DNA of 64,000 nucleotides from Chryseosolibacter sp036402075 (GTDB lineage Bacteria > Bacteroidota > Bacteroidia > Cytophagales > Cyclobacteriaceae), in contig DASWTP010000284.1 of assembly GCA_036402075.1 (NCBI GenBank), forward strand, positions 1 to 64,000, given 5' to 3'. Below the pieces are notes generated by a model. That model saw only the letters and a list, made by a program, of their open reading frames with translations, had not been told where the DNA came from and searched no databases. Every line of letters starts with the position of its first letter. Position 1 is the stretch's first letter. Made by a program: the position numbers and the translations under genes. Shown here one piece after another: positions 25,702 through 33,760 of this stretch.

Positions 25702-25995
25702 ATGATTATCCGTATTGTTCGTATGCATTTCACCGAAGCGGGAGTTTCGGAATTCCTCGAGATCTTCGAGAAGAATAAATTGGCCATCCGCAATTTTCCT
25801 GGCTGCACACATCTTCAGCTCCTAAAGGATGCGGAAGACGAAACCGTGTTTTCAACGTTAAGCCATTGGGATAATGAGGAGAGCCTGGAGGCTTACAGGA
25901 AATCTGAATTATTCGGCTCCGTGTGGGGACGGGTAAAAACTCTTTTTGCGGAAAGAACCATCGCCTTCTCGCTGAAAAAATTCATTGAACTGTAG
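25702..25995 (+). CDS. Antibiotic biosynthesis monooxygenase-like (dimeric alpha-beta barrel) protein
   Basis: I choose the ATG at 25702; an upstream ATG at 25657 only translates the word repeat. The 97-residue protein (MIIRIVRMHFTEAGVSEFLEIF, NFPGCTHLQLLKD, STLSHWDNEESLEAYRKSELF) is a typical ABM-domain protein, a small ferredoxin-like fold used by quinol monooxygenases and haem-degrading enzymes. The pattern here is generic, so no substrate is proposed. It converges with the receiver gene, 15 bases apart. Confidence 0.82.
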   Translation: MIIRIVRMHFTEAGVSEFLEIFEKNKLAIRNFPGCTHLQLLKDAEDETVFSTLSHWDNEESLEAYRKSELFGSVWGRVKTLFAERTIAFSLKKFIEL

Positions 25996-26010
25996 CAGGC
26001 AAAGCGCTTG

Positions 26011-26376
26011 TCACTTAAGGTTCAGCAGCTTCTTCACCTTCTTTGCCAGCAACTCCGGGTTCACCGGTTTCACCATATAATCATTTACACCTGATTTTAG
26101 TGCTAAGTTTATAGCTTCTTCTGCATCATCGGACGAGATCATGATGATGGGTGTGGTCTTCTTTTGTTCGTTACGGATCAGGCTCAGGATCTGGTCGCCA
26201 TTATAATGAGGCATGTGAATATCAGTGATGATGAGATCATAATCGTTTTGCGCTTTCAAAAGGCGGAAAGCTTTGTCGCCATCCTTCACCCAATACGCAT
26301 GGACGTTCAGGGGTTCAAGGGCGACCTGGATAACCTTGGCAACAATAACATCGTCTTCACATACTAATATTTTCAT
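26011..26376 (-). CDS. Single-domain response regulator (CheY-like)
   Basis: 121 residues containing only a receiver domain: acidic pocket EDD at residues 7-9, phospho-acceptor Asp52 in IITDIHMP, Ser81 and Lys103 in YMVKPV. There is no output domain, so it acts by protein contacts, for example in a phosphorelay or with a histidine kinase elsewhere. No kinase gene is adjacent. Confidence 0.9.
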   Translation of the reverse strand: MKILVCEDDVIVAKVIQVALEPLNVHAYWVKDGDKAFRLLKAQNDYDLIITDIHMPHYNGDQILSLIRNEQKKTTPIIMISSDDAEEAINLALKSGVNDYMVKPVNPELLAKKVKKLLNLK

Positions 26377-26512
26377 CTTCGGTGAGGTTCAGGGCGAAAG
26401 ATAGAGATTTTTCAACTCGCTGAGTTCCAAGTAAGAGAGGGAATATTGAATTTGCTCCTCACCCTATCCTGCCGATAGCTCACATTTTATCATTATCTTA
26501 CGTAAAAATCCG

Positions 26513-27253
26513 ATGTACGGCCTCTACACCCCTGTCCTGCTGTTGCAAGCATTCTGCATCTACCACGCCTATAGGAATGGTGTCGAGTATCGGTGGTATT
26601 GGTTTATAATATTATTTCCTCTGTTTGGGTGCGTTTTTTACCTCATTCATCATTTTAATAATCGCGCCAGCATCAACAACATTACCGAGGCCGTCAAGGG
26701 CGTGGTGAATAGTAACTATAAGATCGAACAGCTTGAACGGGCATACGAATTCAGTGATACGCTGACAAACCGGGTCAACCTGGCGGACGCATACATTACC
26801 GTGGGTCGAGCAGAAGAGGCGATCAACCTTTACAAGCAATCGCTGACTGGATTCATGGCTGACGATATTGGTCTGCGCATGAAGCTCCTTCACGCGTTGT
26901 ATGTGAATCACAGTTACCAACAAGCGGTTGATCTTGGATCAGAAATGGAAGGCGACAACACGTTTAAAAAATCGCTTTCACGGATTGCCTATGCGTGGGC
27001 ATTACACCACAGTGGCCGAACAGACTCGGCCGAGCGCGTTTTCCAGGATATGGATAAAACGAACACCAACTATGAGCATCGGGTGGAGTATTGCAAGTTT
27101 CTTCAGCAAGTTGGCAGGACAGACGACATGCGAACGAAAGCACAGGAACTTTTCAGCGAGTTTGAATTCATGCGTGGGCCCGAACGCAAGCTTCATCGCG
27201 ACACTATCAATGAGTTGAAGGACCTGTCAACTGCCGCCACGGCTAACCGTTAG
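26513..27253 (+). CDS. Membrane-anchored TPR-like protein
   Basis: 246 residues. Two N-terminal membrane segments (about 5-20 and 27-45) with an aromatic-rich loop (YRNGVEYRWYWF) are followed by a soluble helical domain with TPR-like repeats (NRVNLADAYITVGRAEEAINLYKQ, IAYAWALHHSGRTDSAERVFQ). The family is common but not functionally defined. It probably scaffolds a membrane complex. It is transcribed alone. Confidence 0.75.
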   Translation: MYGLYTPVLLLQAFCIYHAYRNGVEYRWYWFIILFPLFGCVFYLIHHFNNRASINNITEAVKGVVNSNYKIEQLERAYEFSDTLTNRVNLADAYITVGRAEEAINLYKQSLTGFMADDIGLRMKLLHALYVNHSYQQAVDLGSEMEGDNTFKKSLSRIAYAWALHHSGRTDSAERVFQDMDKTNTNYEHRVEYCKFLQQVGRTDDMRTKAQELFSEFEFMRGPERKLHRDTINELKDLSTAATANR

Positions 27254-27261
27254 AAACTCTT

Positions 27262-27287
27262 AATCGCAGGGCGATTCCATCTTTTTA
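27262..27287 (+). terminator. Possible terminator after the TPR gene
   Basis: AATCGC (27262-27267) pairs with GCGATT (27271-27276) over a three-base loop, followed by CCATCTTTTT. The stem is short, so this is a weak candidate. Confidence 0.4.
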
Positions 27288-27361
27288 TTACTTAGTTATG
27301 GAATCTGAGCTCTTCAGGAATCTGAATGAACGTCTGGGTTTGCCAGCGCGTTAACCAAACC

Positions 27362-29104
27362 ATGTCCATGAAAAACTTATTGTTCCCAGTCTTCCTTCTC
27401 ATCGGTCACTCGATCCTCCTTACGGCATGCCAGCGTGATTCAGCTAAGCTGCCGGAGGACGTGGAAGAGCGGATCAACCTTGTCGAGAATTCTATTCAAG
27501 CTGAAGGACGAAAGTGGACAATTGACCAGAGAATGGAGGCATTGAAAATTCCGGGTGTAAGCGTTGGTGTGATCCATAACTACAAGCTAGATTGGGCTAA
27601 AGGCTACGGGCTTGCCGATATCAAACAAAAACGCGAGGTAACACCATCAACGCTTTTTCAGGCCGCATCAATCAGCAAGTCGCTTACTGGAGTGGGCTTG
27701 GTAAAACTCGCACAAGACAATAAAGTGAGGCTTGATGAGGACGTAAATCAGTATCTCAAATCATGGAAATTTCCGTACAACGAAATCACGGGCAACGATA
27801 AAATTACGCTTAACAATTTACTGAGTCATTCTGCAGGATTGACGGTGCACGGATTTCGTGGCTATAAAAAGGGAAGACCAGTTCCGACCGTTTTACAAGT
27901 TCTGAACGGAGAAGTACCTGCTAACAACGAGCCTGTACGTTCGGCTGAAAAGCCTAATACGAGAATGCAATATTCCGGTGGCGGAACGACTGTCGCCCAG
28001 CTGGTGGCCATGGACGTTTCAGGTAAAGATTTCAACGCATTTATGAAGGATGAGGTTTTGGACCCGCTTGGTATGAAGTCAAGTTTCTATCGTGTACCGA
28101 ACGAATCGGAACAACTTAATCTCGCCACTGGCTACCTGTACGACAAAACCGAAGTGCCCGGTAAGTACAACATCCATCCGGAGCAAGGTGCGGCCAGCCT
28201 ATGGACAAATCCGTCAGACCTTGCAAAATATATTATTGAAACGCAGCTTTCGCTTAGGGGGCAATCCTCAAAAGTGCTGAACCAGGAATTTACCCGCAAA
28301 AGGCTCACGACTATTAAAGATGACGCAGCCCTTGGTGTTTTTATTCATTCAATCGGTAAGGCAAAATACTTCCAGCATTCGGGTGCGAATGAAGGTTTTC
28401 GCTGCCTCTATATTGGCGATTTCGACAAAGGGAATGGTGTAGTAATCATGGTGAATTCCGAGAACAACAAAATTATTCCAGAGTTGTTGCTCGCTGTTGC
28501 ACAAGTGTATGCGTGGGACGGATACAGCGATTCAGGTATTAAGCTTTCGCAGGAAAAGCTGAAAGAGTATGAAGGATTCTACCAGGCTGCATTCAATAGT
28601 GACTTTTTTTTACAAATGGTGGCGACCGAAAAAGGATTGATGCTTCGACAGTTGTGGGATGGACGCGAAATTGTTTTCGAGGCCCAGTCGGAATTTGAAT
28701 TCTTCAATAAAGAGATGCAGTTCCCGTTGAAATTCTCGCGAGACGCCAAAGGCAACATTGCCGAAGTGCTCGCTTTCAATCGTGACGTCTGGAAACGTGA
28801 TCCAACATTCCAGCCAGTAGTAAAAAAAGTAATTAACCTTTCACCTGAGCAGTTGAAGTTACTGGAGGGAAAATTTCGCGTGAAAAACAACAAAGAGCTT
28901 GTCGCGGAGTTAACAGCAAAAGAAGGTCACATTCATGTGCGGCAACTTTGGGATGGCGGGGAATTGATTTTGGTTCCCGAATCAGAACTCAGCTTTTTCG
29001 TAAAGGATAATCCCTACCGCACCGTAAAATTCATTAGGGACAGCAAAGGCAATGTTGTCGAAATCATTGCTTTCGGTCGGGAGGTTTTGGAGCGAGTAGA
29101 ATGA
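27362..29104 (+). CDS. Lipoprotein serine hydrolase (class C beta-lactamase fold) with duplicated C-terminal domain
   Basis: I start at ATG 27362 (MSMKNLL); an upstream ATG at 27326 adds a non-signal stretch. A lipobox (SILLTAC) follows the signal peptide. The hydrolase domain has the SxxK nucleophile motif as SISK, the tyrosine motif as YSGGG and HSGANEGF as the third motif. The C-terminus holds two copies of a domain of about 80 residues: one begins LSQEKLKEYEGFYQ, the other LSPEQLKLLEGKF, and both contain RQLWDG and end in an (I/L)AF-R-V pattern. Such enzymes are esterases, peptidases or beta-lactamases of the periplasm; the substrate is unknown. Confidence 0.87.
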   Translation: MSMKNLLFPVFLLIGHSILLTACQRDSAKLPEDVEERINLVENSIQAEGRKWTIDQRMEALKIPGVSVGVIHNYKLDWAKGYGLADIKQKREVTPSTLFQAASISKSLTGVGLVKLAQDNKVRLDEDVNQYLKSWKFPYNEITGNDKITLNNLLSHSAGLTVHGFRGYKKGRPVPTVLQVLNGEVPANNEPVRSAEKPNTRMQYSGGGTTVAQLVAMDVSGKDFNAFMKDEVLDPLGMKSSFYRVPNESEQLNLATGYLYDKTEVPGKYNIHPEQGAASLWTNPSDLAKYIIETQLSLRGQSSKVLNQEFTRKRLTTIKDDAALGVFIHSIGKAKYFQHSGANEGFRCLYIGDFDKGNGVVIMVNSENNKIIPELLLAVAQVYAWDGYSDSGIKLSQEKLKEYEGFYQAAFNSDFFLQMVATEKGLMLRQLWDGREIVFEAQSEFEFFNKEMQFPLKFSRDAKGNIAEVLAFNRDVWKRDPTFQPVVKKVINLSPEQLKLLEGKFRVKNNKELVAELTAKEGHIHVRQLWDGGELILVPESELSFFVKDNPYRTVKFIRDSKGNVVEIIAFGREVLERVE

Positions 29105-29138
29105 AGCGTCTCTGCACTGGTGATCCAGGAGGCGATCA

Positions 29139-29975
29139 CTAGCTATTATTAATATTTTGCGCTGCGTTGGTTGCCCGTACAAGGAGTTTCGGTTCATTGA
29201 TCTTTTCAACAAATGTGGTAAAGGAGGTGGTCGGACCGCGCCAACGAAGCTTGTCAACATTATCAAACAGCTTCGCATCTGTTCGCAGTGTTGCGAGCCG
29301 TTTGAACAACAAAGCATCCTCTCGTTTGTCACCCAAAATGTTTTTTGGAAAATTCTCAATGGAACCAAACTGGTTTACCAGCTTGGCAGCGCCCACCTTG
29401 CCGATTCCTGAAATTCCCGGGTAACCGTCAGCACTGTCACCGACAAGGGCCAGAAAGTCCGGGATGTTGATCGGATCCACACCGTATTTGAGTCGAATGG
29501 CTTTTGCATCGCGAATCGCTTTCGCTCTGCGGTCGATTTGAACAATGCGATCCTCTTTCACGCACTGGGCAAGGTCTTTGTCAGGCGTCCAGATGCAGAC
29601 CTTATCAACGCGTGGATCGTTGTCAGCAAGAAATGCGGCAGAGGCTAAACCATCATCTGCCTCGAGTTCGATCATTGGCCAGACGGCAATGCCCATCAGC
29701 GCAAGCGCCTCCTCCAGCGGATGGAACTGAATTCGCAGTGCACGTTCGATGCCAGCACCTGTTTTGTAGGCCGGCCAAAGGTCATTGCGAAACGATTCAA
29801 TCACATGATCTGTCGACACCCCAATGTGCGTTGCGCCTTCTTCGATCATCTGGAGAACCCCGTTGAGCACACCCACCGTTGCTGCGAGCGGTTTATCTTT
29901 CCCTTCGTTGAACTTTCGCTGGCCATAAAACTGCCGGAACAATTCATAAGTGCCGTCAATAAGGTGAATGATCAT
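29139..29975 (-). CDS. Stand-alone 5'-3' exonuclease (PolI N-terminal/FEN type)
   Basis: 278 residues of the 5'-nuclease family without a polymerase domain. It shows the N-terminal DGTYELFRQFYG, the metal-binding acidic clusters ELEADDGLASAA and TPDKDLAQ, and the helix-hairpin-helix region GDSADGYPGISGIGKVGAAKL. It would trim DNA flaps or RNA primers. It overlaps the upstream oxidase gene by 4 bases, so the two are translated together, an unexpected pairing. Confidence 0.88.
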   Translation of the reverse strand: MIIHLIDGTYELFRQFYGQRKFNEGKDKPLAATVGVLNGVLQMIEEGATHIGVSTDHVIESFRNDLWPAYKTGAGIERALRIQFHPLEEALALMGIAVWPMIELEADDGLASAAFLADNDPRVDKVCIWTPDKDLAQCVKEDRIVQIDRRAKAIRDAKAIRLKYGVDPINIPDFLALVGDSADGYPGISGIGKVGAAKLVNQFGSIENFPKNILGDKREDALLFKRLATLRTDAKLFDNVDKLRWRGPTTSFTTFVEKINEPKLLVRATNAAQNINNS

Positions 29976-31123
29976 AGTAACCGTTTCAGTGATAAGAACT
30001 CAATTGGATGCAGTGTCTTTCCCTTAACCGCTAAATCGCTTATTACCTCTCCTATCACAGGCACGAATTTAAATCCATGTCCACTGAACCCTGCTGCCAC
30101 AACAACACGCCCATTCGTACCCGGTAAGATATCGATGATGAAGTTCTCGTCTGGCGAGTACGTGTACAAACATGTCTTTAAAGAAATAATCTCTTCGCCT
30201 GCTCCCCGGAAATATTTTGACAGCACCGTCTTAATCGCGTTTTCCTCGGCAGGCAGCGTTTTGCGATCAACGTGGTCGGGATCAGTGACCTCGCCCGGGC
30301 GATGACTCGCGATTTTCATCCCGATGGGTCCGCCAAAGTTTTCATAGGGAAGCACGGGAAATCCATAGAACATTCCTAATGCGGGATCTTCAATAAACCA
30401 GCATGGAAAATTACCGAGTGCGAACCTTTCAGGCTCTCGTGGATCGATCCAGGCAAGTGTCTGTCGCGTTACGGTGAGTTTCTTTTCGAGCTGTGGTACT
30501 AATGAAGCCATCCAACTCCCGCCTGCAAGAATTACTTTGTCGCAAGCATACGTGGCTTTGTCTGTTTTAACGGTAGCTCCCGTGGCTGACTGGTCCCAGG
30601 TCAGAACCTTCTCACCGGTTTTTAACGTTGCTCCTGCGACCTCAGCTTCGACCAGGTAATTTTGTATGGCAAACTCGGGACGAACAAAGCCCGCATCGGG
30701 TTCAACCAACGTCTGATACGAACCAGGAATATTGAACTGTGGGAACTCATGCTGTGATTTCCTGAAATCATAAACATCAACAGCCACGTTGTATTGTTTG
30801 GCAGAAGTACGAACGCCTTTCATGGTGGGATGCGCCTCGTCACCGAAGTAGACAATCCCGGTGTCGTAGTAATATTTCTTCCCGGTTTGCCGCTCAAATT
30901 CTCTCCAAAGCCAATAAGATCTTTCCAACAGCGGTACATAATCCGGATGTTCGAAATAGGCTTTGCGGATGATTCTGCTTTGTCCTGCATGCGAGCCGAG
31001 GTCATGCGGTGGAGCAAACTGATCGATGCCTAAAACCCGGTAACCTTGCTGTGCCAGGAAATAGGTTGCCGCTGATCCCATCGACCCGATTCCAACCACA
31101 ACAAAGTCGAACGCATTCTTCAT
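29972..31123 (-). CDS. SolA/monomeric sarcosine oxidase-family FAD oxidase
   Basis: 383 residues. N-terminal FAD motif VVVGIGSMGSAA (8-19), then GIDQFAPPHDLGSHAGQSRIIR. Cys318 in KTCLYTYSPDENFIID is the covalent-flavin Cys of the monomeric sarcosine oxidase/N-methyltryptophan oxidase family, and the C-terminal AAGFSGHGFKF is also conserved. It oxidises a secondary N-methyl amino acid with release of formaldehyde and H2O2; sarcosine or N-methyltryptophan are candidate substrates. It is preceded by the peptidase gene (4 bases). Confidence 0.9.
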   Translation of the reverse strand: MKNAFDFVVVGIGSMGSAATYFLAQQGYRVLGIDQFAPPHDLGSHAGQSRIIRKAYFEHPDYVPLLERSYWLWREFERQTGKKYYYDTGIVYFGDEAHPTMKGVRTSAKQYNVAVDVYDFRKSQHEFPQFNIPGSYQTLVEPDAGFVRPEFAIQNYLVEAEVAGATLKTGEKVLTWDQSATGATVKTDKATYACDKVILAGGSWMASLVPQLEKKLTVTRQTLAWIDPREPERFALGNFPCWFIEDPALGMFYGFPVLPYENFGGPIGMKIASHRPGEVTDPDHVDRKTLPAEENAIKTVLSKYFRGAGEEIISLKTCLYTYSPDENFIIDILPGTNGRVVVAAGFSGHGFKFVPVIGEVISDLAVKGKTLHPIEFLSLKRLL

Positions 31124-31127
31124 AAGA

Positions 31128-32285
31128 TCATTTGATCCGATTGTACTTCTTCAAAACGGCAACCAGCCGGTCGTGCGGAATTGCGTAAGCCTTATTTCCG
31201 TTTATACCCTCCATGGTTTCTGCCGCGATCATCGAGTTTACAATGGCTTCTTCAGTCGCTTCTGCTGTTGCCGTAAAGAGCGGATCCATCAAATCGTTTG
31301 GAAGCATTTCAAGCTTCGAGAGTTCGGTATCCGTATTGATGCCTGCATTAGCCGTAGAGAACGTGATAAAAATATCTCCCGATGAATTATTGCCTCGTCC
31401 GCCCATGACACCAATGCCGAGCGGAATGCGCTTCGCAAGCCGTTCAAGCTGGTGTGGCAGAAGCGGGGCATCTGTGGCGAGCACTACGATGATCGATCCA
31501 TCTTTATCTTTCTTGTTAAGTGACGGCCGCAGGTCTTGAATTTCTTTTCCCACCGGAACGCCCGCAATAGTAAGCTGGTCACGACTGCCATAATTTGTCT
31601 GGACCAAAACCCCGAGGGTATAGTCTTGCTTATTGATCGATACTTTTCTCGAAGCGGTTCCAGTGCCCCCTTTAAAGAAGTGGCAGATCATGCCCGTGCC
31701 GCCTCCCACGTTTCCTTCTTTCACCGGCCCCGTGCTCGCAGACTCAATGGCTGAGAAGACGTGGTCCTTCTTAATATGAAAGCCGTTGATATCGTTTAGA
31801 AAACCATCAAATGTCTCCGCCACTACCGGCAAGCTGATATCACCCGAATAGCCCATGGAAGGAAATTTCTTCACATACCATTCGATCACCGCATCCCTCA
31901 CGACACCAACACTGTGCGTGTTTGTAATCATAACGGGCGAACCGAGACATCCTGATTCTTTAACCCAGGCGGTTCCCGTCATTTCACCATTGCCGTTAAG
32001 TGTGTACCACGCTGCGAATACTCGTCCCTGGTATAGTTTTCCTTTCGGAAAAATTGCTGTGATGCCGGTTCGAACAGGACCTTTTCCTTCCTGCAGATCG
32101 CCTTTGCCTTCAATGAGCGTAGTGAAGCCAACTTCGACTCCAGCTACATCGGTGATGGCGTTGAAGACACCGGGTGTTCCTGGAAACGGTATTCCCAGGT
32201 CGCGCGCTCTCGGCTTTTTATCCGGAGGCTGAGCACACACCATATGACTTAGGCAAATCACGGTGATAAGGAGGATTCGTTTCAT
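31128..32285 (-). CDS. P1-family (DmpA-like) aminopeptidase, secreted
   Basis: 385 residues with a signal peptide (MKRILLITVICLSHMVCAQ). The DmpA/L-aminopeptidase-D-esterase family is shown by RARDLGIPFPGTPGVFNAITDV, GSPVMITNTHSVG and GGGTGMICHFFKGGTG. The autoprocessing/nucleophile Ser is Ser264 in DKDGSIIVVLATDAPL. These enzymes self-cleave before that Ser and remove N-terminal residues, often beta- or D-amino acids. Secretion makes a role in periplasmic peptide breakdown likely. Confidence 0.9.
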   Translation of the reverse strand: MKRILLITVICLSHMVCAQPPDKKPRARDLGIPFPGTPGVFNAITDVAGVEVGFTTLIEGKGDLQEGKGPVRTGITAIFPKGKLYQGRVFAAWYTLNGNGEMTGTAWVKESGCLGSPVMITNTHSVGVVRDAVIEWYVKKFPSMGYSGDISLPVVAETFDGFLNDINGFHIKKDHVFSAIESASTGPVKEGNVGGGTGMICHFFKGGTGTASRKVSINKQDYTLGVLVQTNYGSRDQLTIAGVPVGKEIQDLRPSLNKKDKDGSIIVVLATDAPLLPHQLERLAKRIPLGIGVMGGRGNNSSGDIFITFSTANAGINTDTELSKLEMLPNDLMDPLFTATAEATEEAIVNSMIAAETMEGINGNKAYAIPHDRLVAVLKKYNRIK

Positions 32286-32478
32286 AGTCGTTGAAATTAA
32301 GATTATGGGAAATTGCCGGTTGGTTCAAGTATGCTAAAATTACTGGACTAATACATAATTCCTACTCGACTTCGCCACCGCGACTTGACTATTCAGGGCA
32401 GTGAAGACTCCCGATCCGATGAAATTCAAACTTGCTTTGGGATGCGCCCCAATGGGATGTGGTTTTTTCAGTCATGAC

Positions 32479-32509
32479 TTGCCAGAAAATCAAACTTTAG
32501 CCATATTTG
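32479..32509 (+). promoter_or_regulatory. Candidate promoter of the tRNA-Leu gene
   Basis: TTG (32479-32481), a 20-base spacer and CATATTTG (32502-32509) match the Bacteroidota pattern with one mismatch in the -7 element. It lies about 80 bases before the tRNA. Confidence 0.45.
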
Positions 32510-32589
32510 CACCCTCCTTCGCTAGAGGTTTGAAGGAATGGCAAAACAGAGCCTTGTTCGCCATTATTTTAGACCTTTAGCGAAGCCAA

Positions 32590-32671
32590 GCCTGAGTGGC
32601 GGAACTGGTAGACGCGCACGACTCAAAATCGTGTACCGCAAGGTGTGCCGGTTCGATTCCGGCCTTAGGTA
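32590..32671 (+). tRNA. tRNA-Leu (anticodon CAA)
   Basis: 82 bases fold as a class II tRNA. The acceptor stem pairs GCCTGAG (32590-32596) with CTTAGGT (32664-32670), and the discriminator base is A. The anticodon arm is CACGA-CTCAAAA-TCGTG with anticodon CAA. A long variable arm follows, then the T arm GCCGG-TTCGATT-CCGGC (32647-32663). The 3' CCA is not encoded. The anticodon reads UUG. Confidence 0.95.
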
Positions 32672-32680
32672 CTTTAAGGC

Positions 32681-32714
32681 AAGTCGTTCACAGCCCGTGA
32701 ACGACTTTTTTATT
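32681..32714 (+). terminator. Strong rho-independent terminator after tRNA-Leu
   Basis: An 11-bp perfect stem pairs AAGTCGTTCAC (32681-32691) with GTGAACGACTT (32697-32707) over a five-base loop, followed by TTTTTATTTTAT. Confidence 0.9.
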
Positions 32715-32779
32715 TTATCGGTACGCAGAAATTGAGGATCACAAAGCCTCATGTGGTAGAATGGTCCACCATGCTATTG

Positions 32780-33625
32780 CTATGCCCGCTTGTGGCCTTT
32801 CCCAAAAATCAACAATGGCTTTTTCGTACCGAATGAGATCTCCGCAGACTTACTTGAAAGGAAAAGTCGTTCGAACCAGTCGCGATCCTGATTCGTAAAC
32901 AACACTACCAGCGATGGATCAAATTTCCTGACCGCGTTCTTCAGGTGGAGGCTCAGTGAGTTTTCAATGTTAAATTGCTCGAGGTGAAACCTAACACCTG
33001 GAGTTTTCTCCTGTTTCGTCAGTTTATCGAATTTAGCCCGTACCTCTTCAAGCTGATACAGGTAGTCGTAATGCAAAACCGTCACTTTGGCTTTCACCTG
33101 GGCCGCAAAATCCTTGACAGTAGCTAATTCAGAAGATAGCGCATTGAGATCGGATGCGTACAGGATTTCCTTGATTGCCGTTTGGCGATAACTAACAGGG
33201 ATGGCGAAAACCGGAACGGGCGATGTCTTAATGATAGCGGACGTGTTGCTGCCGACAAGTCTTTTCAACTTGCCTGCACCCCGCGTGCTCATGCAAATAA
33301 AATCGATGTTGTTTGCTGCCGCAAAGTTCACAATTGAATCCGTGAACGAGATGACCCGTTCTATCACGATCTCGAAACTGCCTGGGCGAATTCCAGAGTC
33401 TTTATAGATAGCGCGAACAAACTGATCCACTTTTTCGCGTGCTTTTCCTCTTTCTTCCTGAACATAGTCATTGAATTTCTCGTCTGTCCAGCGGGTGGGT
33501 TTGTTAATTTCGGTGCCATGATAAAAAATCAATGTTGACCCGGCCTGCTTGGCGAGTTGGATGGCAAAACGAATTCCGGCTTTCGAACTGACTGACAAAT
33601 CGGTTGTGACGAGTACTTTTTTCAT
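32780..33625 (-). CDS. Two-domain universal stress protein (UspA type)
   Basis: 281 residues with two tandem Usp domains. The first ends in the ATP-binding loop pattern STRGAGKLKRLVGSNTSAIIKTSPVPVFAIP; the second begins IKEILYASDLNAL. The start MKKVLVTTDLSV is typical. Upstream lie two FNR-like boxes and a short leader (see 33644-33708). It is one of three related Usp proteins in the island and likely contributes to survival under oxygen limitation, which is inferred from its promoter. Confidence 0.9.
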   Translation of the reverse strand: MKKVLVTTDLSVSSKAGIRFAIQLAKQAGSTLIFYHGTEINKPTRWTDEKFNDYVQEERGKAREKVDQFVRAIYKDSGIRPGSFEIVIERVISFTDSIVNFAAANNIDFICMSTRGAGKLKRLVGSNTSAIIKTSPVPVFAIPVSYRQTAIKEILYASDLNALSSELATVKDFAAQVKAKVTVLHYDYLYQLEEVRAKFDKLTKQEKTPGVRFHLEQFNIENSLSLHLKNAVRKFDPSLVVLFTNQDRDWFERLFLSSKSAEISFGTKKPLLIFGKGHKRA

Positions 33626-33643
33626 GGGGCTGGTGTTTTAGTG

Positions 33644-33708
33644 TAATGTTAACATGCTTGATTGTGGGAATGACTGAGTCAGGTCAACCGTTGCGCTGAC
33701 TTTCGTCA
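33644..33708 (-). promoter_or_regulatory. Tandem FNR-like boxes and -7 region of the Usp gene
   Basis: Read on the minus strand, a distal box TGACGAAAGTCA (33697-33708) and a proximal box TGACCTGACTCA (33675-33686, one departure from TGAYNNNNRTCA) have centres 22 bp apart. They lie 58.5 and 36.5 bp before the end of a weak -7 element TAACATTA (33644-33651). The spacing equals that of the promoters at 46996 and 54081. Confidence 0.65.
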
Positions 33709-33760
33709 TATTTATGTATCCGTTAACGGATGCATGGCATAAATGTAAGCAAGGGTCCTC

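Noticed and set aside
27326..27361. Upstream ATG for the serine hydrolase
   Set aside because: The extra 12 residues precede a good lipoprotein signal peptide beginning at 27362, so the later start is preferred.
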